Of a stretch of DNA of 64,000 bases, positions 12,104 to 24,060 are shown one piece after another; positions within the stretch are counted from its first letter, which is position 1; each line of letters opens with the position of its first letter. The translations under genes were made by a program, and so were the position numbers. The notes under the pieces are model-generated. The model was not told where the DNA came from. It did not search any database and was given only the letters and a program-made list of their open reading frames with translations. The DNA is from Amylostereum areolatum. Taxonomy: Eukaryota > Basidiomycota > Agaricomycetes > Russulales > Stereaceae. The stretch spans positions 29,560 through 93,559 of the forward strand of contig SAXG01000114.1 of the NCBI GenBank assembly GCA_012932865.1. Reading direction: 5' to 3'.

Positions 12104-14599
12104 ATGCGCCCGAGGTCCGAATTCGTGCTGGAGGCGGAGGAAGCGTTGGCTGCGGCAGAACAGTCATTGGCGCTGTGAGTCAGAAGACTGAAGACGTCGA
12201 CGTGCGTGTCTTCCACCTCATCTGTTTCCCTCTCCTCCTTCCCTCCCATCACCTCGCGCCCGACCTCGTTCTCGCTTCCCCTCGCCCCCCACGTTATTTC
12301 AACGTGCGCAGAGCCGGGCTGACGGCTTCTGCAGAACCCCCAATCGCGGTACATCCGTGACGACAGCTTGGCCGGGATCGCGCCCTCGGACACGTTGCCA
12401 TCCCCGTCGGGGCCCGTCCCAGCACTTGCTCCCCCCCTTACGGAACCCACCTTCCGCTTCCGACTTCCGGCCACCTCGATTTTCGTCGGGAGTGTTTCTG
12501 TCTAGTTGCCGACATCGCGTCTATCCGTCTCCGGGCGCGTATCCCCCGTCCGACCCGCAACAACAGGGCGCCGTCGGTATCGTATCCCTTGTGGCCCACA
12601 GGACCCACAAAGCTTATTTCTATCTCAACACGCGACAACAATCCGGCGTCATAAGTACCCACCCTGCTTCATCCATCCCGTCCCAGGATTCCTCATGTTC
12701 CCTCGTCAAGAACATAAACATCGTCGAGGGGCCGCGCATGACCCTGCGCCCCACGCAGCGACCAGACACGCGCATCGACCATCGAGCGAACCTGCCCCTC
12801 CGCCCCCAGCACCAGCACCCAAGAAAAGCATCTTCGTCGAGGATTTCGAGTCGAATTCCGTGGACAGCATCAGCGTCGTCGTGGAACATGACGAGTTTCA
12901 CGTCGTGACCGCGTCCGGGTCCGGCGCGTTCGTATGGGCAGAACCTCCTCCTTCCATGGCTGGGGTGGACCCCTGGGAATCGCACAATGCGGCTGCTCAG
13001 ATAGGTATGGGACCTTCGTTCATCATCGATCCCAGGGCTCACCCGAACGTGCTCTCGTTGCGGCAGCCCGATCCCCAGCGAAACTGAAGAAGACCCCGGC
13101 CGCCCTCGAGCGCATCCGCGCCGCTACGCGCACCGCAGAAGGTCCCCCTCTCAGTGAAGCGGAACGGTACAGGAATCAGGTGACACTATGTGCGTCCTCG
13201 CGTCCCTCCTTGCGCCACCGTCCATTCTTCCCCTCTGATATGCCATCCCCCATCGGCAGATCGTCCTTCGACACCCACTTCCGCCATACGAGGCCAGTCA
13301 CAGCCTTCCACACCACGCAAAGATGCCGCCCGAGGAATGCGAGTGGACACTTCACGGGGCATCAAACGTACGCCCCATTCTGCTCTCCCCCTTTGGCTTG
13401 TTCTCTTACCAGCCCTCCCCAGCGTATCAGCCGCCCGAGCTGTCCCCGACGTCCTGGTGGAAACGCTTCAACTTCGGCTCTCCCCCTCCGTCGCCCACAG
13501 CGGAACGCCCCCCTCCTCGGCCCCGCGCCGCCTCGCTGTCAATGCCCGCGCCACCCGCAGCGTCAAGCTCACGGCGGCACCGCGCAGAGAGCAACGCCGT
13601 CGTGCCCTCGCAAGCCACGGCGTCCGCCGCCGCACCCCCGACGCGGCCCACAGGCGCGGACCACTACGCCGAGCGGAAGAAAATCAGGGACGAGACGCAC
13701 GCGAAGAGGATGGAGATCGAGGCCGCCTACGCGCCCGCGCACCCCCCGCCCGACCACGACCGCCTGGCCGGCACCGGCGCCCTCCACAGGGGCGCGCACG
13801 CGCGCGGCGAACCCCCCAGGGGCAGGGCGGAGCAGCCGCCGGACGAGCGCGCGCGCGCGGGACGGCTGGCGCGCACGCATATACGCACGCAGAGCGAGCC
13901 CCAGCCGCTGCCGAGGCAGGGGCAGGGGGCCCACGCGCAGGCTGTCCCGTCCAGCAGCCGCAACCGGCTCGACCCCCCTCACGCCGGCGCGTCGTCCAGC
14001 GCGCGGGGCGATCCCCCCGCGGCCGTCGAGCGCTCCCGCCCGGCCAAAGGTGCCTTTCTTTCGTCCCTTCGCATGCATCCGCTCACGCGCTGTCGCAGAG
14101 TCCTCGCGGCGGCGACCCTCGTACCCTCAGTCGGATACGCGAGAACTCCCCAGACCCTCCCATCATCCTACCCACCACCACACTCGTAATACCAGCGATC
14201 CTCTTGTCGCGCCTACTCCCCCGCCCACGTCTCTGTCTCACGCCCCAACCCGACCTCACACACACATTCATACTTCTCCTACTGCTAATCCCCCACCTAC
14301 TCACGCTCATACACCCCATGCTCTCGTCCATACTCCCGTTCCGCCCCCTACCCATACCCATACCCATACCCCGCCGCGGACTCACATCCGCACACGCTCA
14401 CCGCTGTCCTACACCCCATCTCCCTCCAGACTCGCACCACCACCCCCACGACAAAACGCGCTCCCGGAAGCCCTCCGAGGCGTCCGTCCCCGCGCGCACG
14501 ATGTCCACCATCGCCGAGGCCGGGAGCTACATGTCGCGCGCGCGGTCGCCGCTGCCGCCCCCGTTGGTGGCGGAGGCGCGGAGGAGGGCGGGGAGGTAG
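12104..14599 (+). CDS. Proline/serine-rich disordered protein, exon map incomplete
   Basis: Exon 1 (12104-12175, MRPRSEFVLEAEEALAAAEQ..) ends at GTGAGT, and an acceptor at 12366 keeps phase. A conserved-looking block at 12815-13003 reads KKSIFVEDFESNSVDS and SGAFVWAEPPPSMAG. It joins KLKKTPAALERIRAATR at 13078 through an in-phase intron. After about 13187 the protein becomes a long Pro/Ser/Arg-rich tail (WWKRFNFGSPPPSP near 13460, then a charged segment GADHYAERKKIRDETHAKRM at about 13650-13710). A likely C-terminus is SRKPSEASVPARTMSTIAEA.. ending at 14599. At least one in-frame stop near 12503 and one frame change near 14440 are not explained by introns I can define. Long alternative open frames here (13190-14599, 13323-14189) are overlapping GC-rich readings of the same exons. 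No family recognised. Confidence 0.45.
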
Positions 14600-15381
14600 G
14601 CGGGCTGGGGGCGGGCGGACGCTTCCGTAGAGATTTGCCTGTACATATGCTATTTGGAATCTATCATTTACGCGGGCGGGCGTGGGCGGGAAGTCGAAAG
14701 TTCGGAGGTCGTCCGACAATGGAGGTCGTGGGAAACGTCGCCGAAAATGCGATATTCATGTGCACACTTATGTAATGCAGCCAGGCTGAGCGGTCGACGA
14801 GTCGACGACGACTGTGACTCGGACCTCTACATAGTACAAGTTGCCACCTCCAGCTGGCGCTATCGTCTTGACCTTCGACGTCGTGTTCTCCTATTCATAA
14901 TCTCGCGTTTCTCGCTCTACCGGACGAGCGCGCATTCAATGCCTTCCGGTTTCTGCGGCATCCCCGACGACGGCGGGGCGTGCAAGTGCGCATGCGCGTC
15001 GGGATTCTGGTCCTCGTGCGCCATCGGGACCCACTGGTCCTACTTTGATCACCGCGAACGTGTACTGGTCGCCTTCCCAATCGTGGACTGTTGGTGGACT
15101 GTCAACACTCGTGCGGAGGAACTCGATGCCGTCCCAATTCCGTCCGACCGCTGGCATATCCCTGGACGCTGAGGATTGGCGTGCCTCGGTGGCACGTCCG
15201 TCCGTCAAGCCCTGTACCCGGGTTTGACTTTACTCTCGGGTGCGAGACGGCGTGGCGCTCTAGTGGTACATCGTGTGGCGCACCGTGGTATAAGTATACC
15301 ATCTGCGCCCCCTCTGGTCTTCTCACTTGCGTTCTTTCCCTTCGTCGCCGACCTTCACCTCGGCAGCTGCCCGCGACGCTT
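14600..15381. other. Intergenic, low complexity then unique
   Basis: No gene recognised; it contains the promoter of the 15382 gene. Confidence 0.4.
15289..15294 (+). promoter_or_regulatory. TATA box of the 15382 gene
   Basis: TATAAG about 90 bp before the ATG. Confidence 0.45.
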
Positions 15382-15945
15382 ATGGAAGATCCCGTTCGTG
15401 CCACCGGTACGTCGAACGTGCTTGACGATGGAAAGTTTAGACCACCGACCGTCCAAGGAACCGGCCCTCAGACGGATGTCAGTGCCAGTGGTAGCTCGGA
15501 ACAGCGTGCGTGCGCCGTGATCGACGATTGCTTCCATTCTAACCTACATTGCGAGCAGCTAAGCCCACGAAGCAGCCACCGTCCTTTCGCGCGGCGGCCA
15601 GGGCGGTCGGCGCCGTTGTCAGGCTCTTGAAATCTTCGAAAGCAAAGACTGAAACGGGAGATGAAGAGCGACCGGGTGCGTTTGCCCGCGTGCCAGTGTT
15701 CTCGTGCTCAAGCGCTCACGGCCTGACTAGGGAAAATATCGATATCTCAGCCAAAGTCACGAGCGCCTGAACCCTTGGGAAATGCGCGTCTGAGGGCGCG
15801 CTCGCATACACAACTTGGATTCTTTGACTTCGAGCCTCCCGCTGGCGGTTCGTCGTCCCCGACGATCGCCATGGCTCCCTCGACAGTTTCCCGAACGTCC
15901 CAAGGGTCTTATTATCCCCCTGGACGCAGTGCAAATGAGACATAG
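15382..15945 (+). CDS. Small basic disordered protein, three exons
   Basis: Exons 15382-15505, 15559-15675 and 15731-15945 close in phase at both junctions, with a stop at 15943-15945. The product is about 150 residues: an acidic/serine N-terminus (MEDPVRATGTSNVLDDGKF), a basic helix FRAAARAVGAVVRLLKSSKA, and a Ser/Pro/Arg-rich tail ending YYPPGRSANET. No family recognised. Phase closure at two independent introns is the main support that this is a real gene. Confidence 0.65.
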
Positions 15946-16533
15946 ACCATGTCAAAGCCTCCGATTCCACGCATTGTATCTGCATCGCTAATATCGACCA
16001 ATGTAATGCATTCGCACAACACGACCTCGGCCAGGCTGACACATGCCATTGCTACATGCCCCTACTTCTTCTCTATCACCTTCCATGCATTTAGTTTCCT
16101 CCCGGGAGCCGTTTTGAATAGTACGACCGTTCCGAAGTGCGCGGAGGGCCAACGCGCACATTTCAAAGCGCTGCTACCAGCCCGCCTTTTTTCGTATTCC
16201 CTGAAGACCGTACGTGTCTTCCAACCACCCGGTCTGATCTGTCGATCCCGGCCGCGGTCCCGGATTTCTGTACTTGGGTACGTACATACAGTGCGCCACT
16301 TCTCGTGTCACACGCTTTGAACGTCGAACCTTGTACTCCCCGGGATGTTCCATCGCGCCATTCCACTGGAAGGAGAGCTTGCACGCGTCAATACGTCGTG
16401 GCGCGCCCGGACAGGCTAGTTCAAAGCGTCATCTCGCAGTACAAAACCCCTCCTGCGATAGCATTAGTGTGGCCCACTCGTCGCTCTTCCCCCCTCTTCG
16501 CCTGTAACTGTAACCGACCCTCCAGCAGATCTC
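15946..16533. other. Intergenic
   Basis: Open frames exist on both strands but none has splice-consistent extension. Nothing else seen. Confidence 0.4.
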
Positions 16534-17890
16534 ATGGCGCCGGTTTGCATTATCAAAGTCCAGAGAAATCCCCGGGGGACCGCGCGTCGTCTGCACGACA
16601 TATTCTCGCGGAGAGAGTGCACCTCGCCACTTTCATTTCCACGGGCAGACGTCGACGGTATCGGTACGTGCGTGGTTCGCTGCGTCCCGTCGCCCTATCT
16701 CACCATTAGGGGTTTTCACGGTGCCGATTTCAACGTCTATTTCGACGCCGATTCCAGTTTCGCTTTCAGCGCGGCTCCTTAGGCTACATTCCCACGCTAA
16801 CGTTTCTGCATGGCGAAAGGCTTTAAGACAGAATTTAGGGCTTGTGAGAGAATGATTTTCTGTGCTGACATGCTCACTGGTCAGTTCGGGGAACTCCGAA
16901 GTCAGGACAACCCGCCGTTTAGCGTCCACGTGACATAAGATATTTATCTTCGCAGCCCTATACACTTGCCATACATGCTCTTAAATTTAGCTTACTGAAG
17001 ATATATCTGATGTCAATAAGATATATGGAGTCTTTCCGGGAGTTTCAAAGGACGATAGAGGCCGACAACTGCAGGAGCGATGAGTCGAGGATGCCACGAT
17101 GACAGTGAAGCGGTGTGCCTACGCTCCCGGACGTTGCCGGGAAACTGTTCCTGAGCGGGAACCTCAGCTGGCCAATAGGAAATCTCATACTGCTAACCCC
17201 TAAATTCTGTCTTAAAGGTCATTTGCCACGCAGAAACATTAGCGTGGGAATGTAGCCTAGGGAGCCGCGCTGAAAGCGAAACTGGAATCGGCGTCGAAAT
17301 CGACGTTGAAATCGGCACCGTGAAAACCCCTATTGACGTTCTCAAGCTCGGTTATGCGAGGATGTTTCTCCTCGGGACATCGTGAAGAGGGAGATGGCCC
17401 GCAGGGGACGGCAGGACTGGATGCGAGCCTTGAGACAGCGCGACCATGAAAAGGCGGTGGTGGAGGTGGCACGCCAGATGGAGAGGGCGATGATCGTCGT
17501 CGAGGCTGAGAGCGACGCGTGTCTTCAGAAGGACGCTCAAGTCCCTGGTCAGTCTTTTCGGCGCTCGCGCCACGCCACGCGGAAACGGACGCCTGTCGGA
17601 CGGTGGAAAGTGGCGCCTTTCAAATGTACAGTGCTCCTCCGGACGACCCGCCCGATTCCCTGTTATCTCCAAAGGAAGAAGAACCGACTCGCAAGCAAGA
17701 AAAGGTCCAGCTGAACGCGACACGTATGTATCCACTTCCCCGACACGATCTCATGCAGACGTTTGAAGAGCGATCACTGGGAGGTGTATCTGTATGTATT
17801 ATATTGATGAAAAAGCTTCTGGGGAGTTGCGCGCAAACGTATCATCGAGGAATTCGTCCCTCCTCTCGGGGAATGTCTTCCGCTAAATAG
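16534..17890 (+). CDS. Uncharacterised basic/helical protein; an intron carries a MITE
   Basis: Exon 1 16534-16657 (MAPVCIIKVQRNPRGTARRL..), exon 2 17347-17518, exon 3 17611-17723 and a last exon from about 17770 to the stop at 17890 all keep phase. Exon 2 codes a charged helix: DIVKREMARRGRQDWMRALR then DHEKAVVEVARQMERAM. Exon 3 is acidic with SPKEEEPTRKQEKVQLNAT. Intron 1 is 689 bp but holds the 622-bp element at 16709-17330 plus its 2-bp target duplication; without it the intron would be 65 bp. The last exon resembles the minus-strand open frame at 33796-34020 (shared CAQTYHR and SRGMS). So the 3' end of this gene belongs to the duplicated block described at 17825 and 33860. The last splice is the least certain. 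Function unknown. Confidence 0.55.
16709..17330. mobile_element. 622-bp foldback-type MITE with about 135-bp terminal inverted repeats
   Basis: The left end GGGGTTTTCACGGTGCCGAT and the reverse complement of the right end match over roughly 135 bp with only a few differences (for example T/G at the CTATTTCG/CGATTTCG site and T/C in CCTTAGG/CCCTAGG). The flanks are TA on both sides (16707-16708 and 17331-17332), a TA target duplication as made by Tc1/mariner-like transposases. There is no transposase frame inside, so it is non-autonomous. It sits in intron 1 of the 16534 gene. Confidence 0.85.
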
Positions 17891-18003
17891 CCTGTAGGTT
17901 CGTGTGGACGCCGTCTTGGACGATCGAGATATACCGCTTCGCCCAAGCGGCCCAACGCAGTATGTTCTGCATTGAACAGTACTCTCTTTTGCAAAACACC
18001 GCC

Positions 18004-18480
18004 AAATCCACCCACTGTCCCAAAATCAGATTGTGGGATTGTGGGCGCTGGGACATGCGGAGTCTTCTCCGTCCCAAAATCAGCGGGTAATCGGGATTGC
18101 GGGACAACTTCTGTCCCAAGTTTGTAATGCATCACATCGGAAATTTAGCTTACATAACGTTAGCTTTATACATTTCTTGTCGTTCCTTGTGCACCGGAAG
18201 GGCTCCTGAGAGCGGGAAAAAGCCCGGAAAGGCTCAGTACGGTACAGCGTTGGTTTTTGTGAATGATATGGGTGAAAAATAGGGCGTATAATGAGCTTTT
18301 TCGACTTTGGGCGCAGGCAGAACCCTCCCCGGATATTTCCGGCGGGTCCCCGGAAGTCCCAATTTCTTCGTCCCAAATTTCCTCGACCAAATCTCGTAGC
18401 GCGATATTTGGGACAGCGCAGCAAGGCACTATCCCACCATCCCAAATCCCAAGATCCCACTTGGGATAGTGGGCGGATTT
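18004..18480. mobile_element. 477-bp inverted-repeat element inside block A
   Basis: The left end AAATCCACCCACTGTCCCAA and the reversed right end AAATCCGCCCACTATCCCAA differ at two positions over 20 bp. Internally the strings TCCCAAAATC and GGGACA recur in both orientations, giving a palindromic MITE-like structure. The equivalent place in block C lacks it. No clear target-site duplication was seen. Confidence 0.6.
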
Positions 18481-18832
18481 CCAGGCGTCCCCCTCTTTTG
18501 GGACTCGGAGACAAGACATTATAGACACGTGATCTAAGGAAGCGCCGAGCTTTTTCGGAACATTTGCGCCGTTGCGGACGTCCGTCGTCCAGCATCGTCG
18601 CCGTCACGCTTCCGCCTCTCGCCTTCTTTCGACACCCTGCCACAGGAAATCTTCCGATTTGCGTTGACAGGGTCTGCGGCTTGCTGGCAAACGCATGCGC
18701 GAGGAAGTGACAAGGAGCTCGAAGACTGAAGAGGAGCTCGAAGACTGAAGCTGAGGCCCAGCTGCCGACCAAGATACGGACGACGTCAACTGCAAGACGT
18801 CTGTCTGCTCAACGTCAACGGTCTGCGACGCT

Positions 18833-18850
18833 CCAAGCTTCAAGCTTCAA
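18833..18850. repeat. AAGCTTG/CAAGCTT tandem motif
   Basis: Two to three copies of the 7-bp unit CAAGCTT. The same motif appears at 30348-30366, 33062-33087 and 34732-34752, around the duplicated blocks. Confidence 0.7.
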
Positions 18851-19327
18851 TATTCAATTTTGGAAAGAAGAACTGTAGGCGTCTAAGGACCTGGGGCCTG
18901 GAACCCCGACGAGGCTCGCCCGCTTCGTTACCCGTTCATGACGACAAAATAGGCGGAGATGTGCGGGTTCTCGAGTCTGGGTTTTGGGGCGTCTGCTGGC
19001 ATCGCAGGGCTGGCGGATTCTCCTGGATTCTCAGAAAAAAACTGTCCGTTCGACAACGCTCCCTGACTTGCGTCACCTACTGTTTCTCTCTAAAGCCTCT
19101 CTCTGCGCAGTGTTCCGTGTGGGGGTCAACAGGTAGATGGGCACACGCTAAAGCAGATGATGATAGATATATAGCAGTAAGTGCCGTAGGACCCGCCTGA
19201 GACCCGCCCGGGCCATATTTTGAAATGCCGGACATAAGAAGACGTTCTGATAAACGATCCCCGGAGGAACTTGAAATATCAGGCCAGAAAGGCCTTTTTT
19301 CCCTCCTCACCGGGTTCCCTCGACTCC

Positions 19328-19335
19328 TTTATAAC
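19328..19335 (+). promoter_or_regulatory. TATA box of DUF6533 copy A
   Basis: TTTATAAC, conserved as TTTATAG on the minus strand in copy C (32590-32599). A GTGAGT..CGCAG stretch just downstream may be a 5' UTR intron. Confidence 0.5.
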
Positions 19336-19471
19336 CAAGGCTGCTAGGGCCTGCGGAGGGCGTGAGTTCATCCACACTTTCCTTCGATTTCTACTCGCAG
19401 GGCTCGACGCTCGATCCGACAACTTTTATTCAAGTTCAGTTTAATATCCTGCGGCGGCAGACTCTTACACC

Positions 19472-21293
19472 ATGGCGGAAAGTCTCAACACCGCGAAATA
19501 TTTCATATTTGTGTGCGTGGGTTTTCTTCCTCGCTCGCCATCGCAGGGGGGCTGATGCCGCGATTGCAGGACTCAGGTCCATTTTTGCTGTGCGTGTTCG
19601 TTCTCTGCTTCGTGGTGCGCGCCTAAACGAGATCGGATGCGTCTATAGCTATGTGTGAGTACGATTGCAGGCATACTGTTAGCTTCGCGCGCTGATTTGT
19701 GGTCTTCAGACGCAGTGACGGTGTGGGACTGGGTCACGAGCCTGAGACGAGAGAACCGATACGTACGCCCTTTCTCTTGCATTCCCGGCTCCTTTGACCA
19801 CGTTGATGATTCTTCGTAGATATGGAAAGCCCGATGGACGATGATCAAGGTGCTCTATCTTTTTGCTAGGTGCGTAGTGGGTTGTATTTTACTACACGCC
19901 ATTTGAGACTCTTCGACAGGTATTGGGTCCTATTCGTCATGCCCTACGCTCTGTGGGTCCTCTGCTCGGACCACTCGTGGAGTACATGCGTTCGCGTGTA
20001 CCAGGTGAGTCGTGCTCCGCCTCCATTATGCTCATCTCTCAATCTTCTCGCGACAGTCGTCCATCGCAATTTGCATGTGGAACCAAGCTTCCGTCGAAGG
20101 TATGCGATCCAAGGTTCATGTCGTTCTGCGAGCTCATCGCCGTCTCGGCCAGCGATCCTGCTGCTGCGGACGTGGGCGTTCTTCAACCGCAGCGTGGTGC
20201 TCCTGACCACGTTATCGAGCATGTTCTTAGGCGTACTCGCATACCAACTGTATGTGATTATCCGGCACATGCTGCGTACGTCGCTCTCGGTGTGCTCCAT
20301 CTGAACTACAGAAGCTGATATGTTTTTCTAGCCCTTCCGTTCCTTGCAGTGGTGATTTTCGACTGCTCTCGTTTCGTGTGCGTTCACTCACTCAATCGTG
20401 GACATAGGATGAAGGACCCTGCTTCCCGATGTCGCGTCCAGGGGAAGCCCATATTCTCGGTGCGTTTTATATGCTATCTTCCCGCCGATACTATCCTGAT
20501 GCTATAATTGTTTGCCAGGATTCTTTGTGCGTTCGCCGAGAGCTCGCACTCATAGCACTCTCTGACACTGTCTTTAGGTCGCGCCCCTCGTCTTCGACAG
20601 TATTGTCACTATCGTAACAATGTTTCGTGCTTTTACACTGCGCTATCGCGTCGGGGTCAAGAATCCGATCATCCAAGTCTTCCTCAGCGAGGGAATCTTC
20701 TACTATATCGTCATCTCGATAGTCAACCTGGTGTGCATCCATCTAGCGTTTCATCGTCGACCTGCGCTGACCTCGTCATTCGCCCGTAGATCAACGGCAT
20801 CTTCTACTTCCAGTGAGTATTTCGTTGTCCTTGAGGGAACAGTGACATAATAACAGCCGGTGTCGTGAAGACCCAGAGCCGTCATGTCTGCGATCATGAT
20901 CCCTCTGACAGTCATGATGGGCCCAATACTCGCCTGCCGCCTCGTACGTCCTTCCACATCCCTAATCCCCTCGTCCCACTCACCGGTTTCCATACGTCTG
21001 GTCAGATTCTTGACATCCGCGAACGCAGCGCGAACTCCTCGACCACCTTCGTTGCTAGCAACTCCGCTCCAACGTCGCTCTTTGACTTCCGTCGGAACCG
21101 CAGGGCCGCGCAGTCGCAGGGCGGAGTCGTGTCGAGTCTGCACTTCGGGGGTGCGGGGCCTGAAACGGTAGGAAACGATATCGAGTTGGGCGAGAGTCCA
21201 AGGACGAAGACGGAGTTTGATGACGATACGTATGTCGGGCATGATGTGAAGAAAGGCGGGGAAGATCAGGATGCGCGCTTTGAGGCGAAGTGA
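19472..21293 (+). pseudogene. DUF6533 seven-helix membrane protein, copy A (probably disabled)
   Basis: The N-terminus MAESLNTAKYFIF is followed by the DUF6533 core: AVTVWDWVTSLRRENRY, then IWKARWTMIKVLYLFARYW, WVLFVMPYALWVLCSDHSW and later helices RTWAFFNRSVVLLTTLSS and MFLGVLAYQLYVIIRHML. Next come the family motif GPCFPMSRPGEAHILG, a helix pair VAPLVFDSIVTIVTMF, IIQVFLSEGIFYYIVISIVN, IPLTVMMGPILACRL and a hydrophilic tail to 21293. Introns are short and mostly in phase. Compared with copies B and C, the exon at about 20856-20870 has one base fewer and an in-frame TGA (20866-20868) in the natural frame. The 5' exons could not be fully closed. The family's role is unknown; it is a multi-span protein of the cell membrane system. 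Expression of a truncated product is possible. Confidence 0.7.
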
Positions 21294-21681
21294 GTACGTG
21301 GGAGAGGCGTTGGCAGCGAATAGATGAGCGGAGGGTTGGGGTAGCAGTGTGCGGAGGAGATGCGTATACCCGTTGTTCCCGTCCGTCAGATGTGTATGGA
21401 AGAACAACTTGTGAAAGGCGTGGTGGCCTATGATTTCACCGTATGGAGTATGCCAGTTAGTACCTACTGCTCCCCAGGACAACCTTGGCGCTAGTGAACA
21501 TAAGTGTCTGTACTTGGGGAAGAAATCATCGTCGAATACTTAATTAATGTAACTGAAGTCCTTATCGTATTGAGTTGGCTATCCGGATGTGCGACCTCAA
21601 CCCGGCCTCAACGCTTCGCCACGAAGTGTTATCCTGATTCTCATCTCCCTTCCAATTCTCACGTCATTGACCCTTACCCAC

Positions 21682-23528
21682 TCACCTTACCTGGAACGTC
21701 TCCTCATCTTCCCCCTCAGTGTTTTTCGCATCGTTCCCCACATACGTATCGTCGTCCAACTCCGCCTTCGCACCCGGGCTCTCACCCAACTCGATATCGC
21801 TTCCCACCGTTCCAGGCCCCGCACCCTCGAAGTGCAGACTCGATACGACTCCGCCTTGCGACTGCGCGGCCCTACGGTTCTGACGGAAGTTGAAGAGCGC
21901 CGCAGGGGCGGAGTTATTAGCAACTAAGGTGGTCGAAGGGTTCGCGCTGCGTTCGCGAATGTCGAGGATCTAACGAAGAAAAAAAAACGGAAAAAATGAG
22001 TGGGTCGAGGGTTTGGGGATGGCTGGGCTGGCATACGAGGCGGCAGGCGAGTATGGGACCCATCATGACCGTTAGAGGGATCATGATCGCAGACATGACG
22101 GCTCTGGGTCTGCACGACGCCTTTCTGTCATCTTGTTATCCTCTCAAGGACAATGAAACACTCACTGGAAGTAGAAGACGCCGTTGATCTACGGGCACAT
22201 GTAGCGAAGTCAGTGCAGGTCAACGACGGAGTGCTGAATGGATACGCACCAGGTTGACCACGGAGATGACAAGGTAGTAAAAGATGCCCTCGCTGAGGAA
22301 GACTTGGATGATCGGGTTCTTGAAACCGACGCTGTGCCGCAACGAAAAGGGGCGGAAGATGGTAATAATGGTGACGATAGTGTCGAAGGCCAGTGGCGCG
22401 ACCTGAAAAGAAATCAGAGCAAATAGGTGCGAACTCTCGATGAAGCGCACAAAAAATCCTGATAAATAACCATAGGATCAGGATCGTGTCAGGGTGAGGA
22501 GGGCAGTCAAAACGCACCGAGAATATGGGCTTCTCCCGGGCGCGACATCGGGAAACACGGTCCTACATCCTGCGTCCACGATCGCGTAAGTGCAGGTACA
22601 TGGATTAGAACGGTTGAAAACGTACAACTTCAACGAATGGAAGGGCTGGAAAGCATCTCAGCGCCGGTTTTTCTGATCGGACGAAACGAGAGCGACGTAC
22701 GCAACATGTGTCGGATAATCACAAACAATTGGTATGCAAGCACGCCCAAGAACAATGCTCGATAACACAGATAGAAGCACCATGTTGCGGTTGAAAAACG
22801 CCCACGTCCGTAGCAGTAGAATCGCTAAGCGACACCGTGATGAGCTCGCAGAGCGACGTGATTGTTAAATCGCATACCTTCGACGGAAGCTTGGTTCCAC
22901 ATGCAGATTGCGATGACAGACTGTCCTCGTGGCTTTGAAACATGTGCATTCTGGAGATGAACCACGACTGACCTTATACACGTGAACGCATGTATTCCAC
23001 GAGTGGTCCGAGCAGAGCACCCACAGAGCATAGGGCATCACCAAGAGAACCCAGTACCTGTCGAGAGGTCTCAAACGACGGGCAACAAGAGTATACGTCA
23101 CTACGCACCTAGCAAAAAGGTAGAGCGCCTTCACCATCGTCCACCGGCCTTTCCATACCTACACGCACGCGCGGAAAGCATCGATGTGAGTCTATGCGTT
23201 GAGTCGAAGGAGCTGGAAACCCAGGACAAGATGGTTGCCGTACATATCGGTACTCTCGTCCTGAGTTCGTGAGCCAGTCCCACACCGTCACTGCATCTGA
23301 AGACTACAAATCAGCGCGCGAAACCAAGGCCCATAGCCGCACTCACACATAGCTAGAACGCATCCGGTCCCGGTCAGACGTGCAACACGAAGCAGAGGAT
23401 AAACACGCACCACAAAAATGGACCTGAGTCCTGCGATCTCAACGTCAGCTCTACTGGGATAACGAGCGAGGGGGTGAAAGCACATACACAAATACGAAAT
23501 ATTTCGCGGTCTCAAGTTTTTCCACCAT
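21682..23528 (-). CDS. DUF6533 seven-helix membrane protein, copy B, one +1 frameshift
   Basis: Start ATG at 23528 (MVEKLETAKYFVFV). The core is AVTVWDWLTNSGREYRY, the helices WVLLVMPYALWVLCSDHSWN and RTWAFFNRNMVLLSVLSS, then GPCFPMSRPGEAHILG, VAPLAFDTIVTIITIF, IIQVFLSEGIFYYLVISVVN and IPLTVMMGPILACRL. The hydrophilic tail ends ..EDEETFQVR at 21682. All 3' exons are open and in phase. The only clear lesion is an extra A (T on the coding strand) at 22754-22755, where copies A and C read CATGTTC and B reads CATTGTTC. The 5' exon junctions are unresolved as in the other copies. It is tail-to-tail with copy A (about 390 bp apart). Confidence 0.65.
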
Positions 23529-24060
23529 AGTGTGCCAGTGACACTGTGATCTACCAAGACTGCCACTGAACTTGACGGACACTCGTCGGATCGCGAGCGT
23601 CAAGCCCTGCGAGAAAGTCAAAGAAAGGAGTGGATGAACACACGGGGTCTCTCCGTAGGCTTTAAGTAGCGTTACAAAGTCGACGAAACCTGGTGGGAAG
23701 AAAAAGAAGGAACGCTGATCATCATCGTCTTCGCTTAACAGCAGTGGACATCTTCTTATGCCCGGGATCGCACAATTATGGCATGGCCTGCCATGCGGGC
23801 CCCAGGGTACTATTTAGCGGAGACTGCGTTCATATTGGACCAACAAACACCTACCGTGGGGGGACTTCGTCCTAGAGAAAAGAAGGTCAACATCTCATGC
23901 CAGCGAGTCGTTGGCAGATAGATGATGGCCCGTTTCTTCTGAGTACCATCACACAGTCGTCACACTCGATGCCAGCGCCGGCAAAGACCGCCCCTGCCCC
24001 AGGCTCAAAAACCCGCCCATCTCCGCCTCCAGATCTCCGTCAATTTTGCTGTCTCGGACA
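21682..24060 (-). repeat. Duplicated block B
   Basis: Shares the DUF6533 gene with blocks A and C plus upstream pieces: the GATCTCCGTCAATTTTG-like string near 24030 matches block C at about 32920-32945, and TTGGACCAACAAACACCTAC at about 23836 matches TTGGACCAACAGACACCTAC at about 32758. Confidence 0.65.

Larger units (their letters stand above)
17825..21293 (+). repeat. Duplicated block A (inverted relative to block C at 30.6-33.86 kb)
   Basis: Sequence from the CAQTYHR exon through the AAGCTTG repeat, the CGGGCGAGCCTCGT motif (about 18908-18922) and the whole DUF6533 gene recurs in reverse orientation at 30599-33860. Examples are the GCCGAGCTTTTTCGG string and the promoter TTTATAACCAAGG. 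Identity is clearly high in the gene and patchy upstream. Block A alone carries the insertion at 18004-18480. Confidence 0.75.

Noticed and set aside
13190..14599. Very long Arg/Pro-rich open frame (469 codons) overlapping two others
   Set aside because: Result of GC-rich sequence lacking stop codons; only parts fit the spliced 12104 gene.
19362..19658. 98-codon frame as the start of DUF6533 copy A
   Set aside because: It begins with GTG, not ATG, and is better explained as 5' UTR intron plus first exons from the ATG at 19472.
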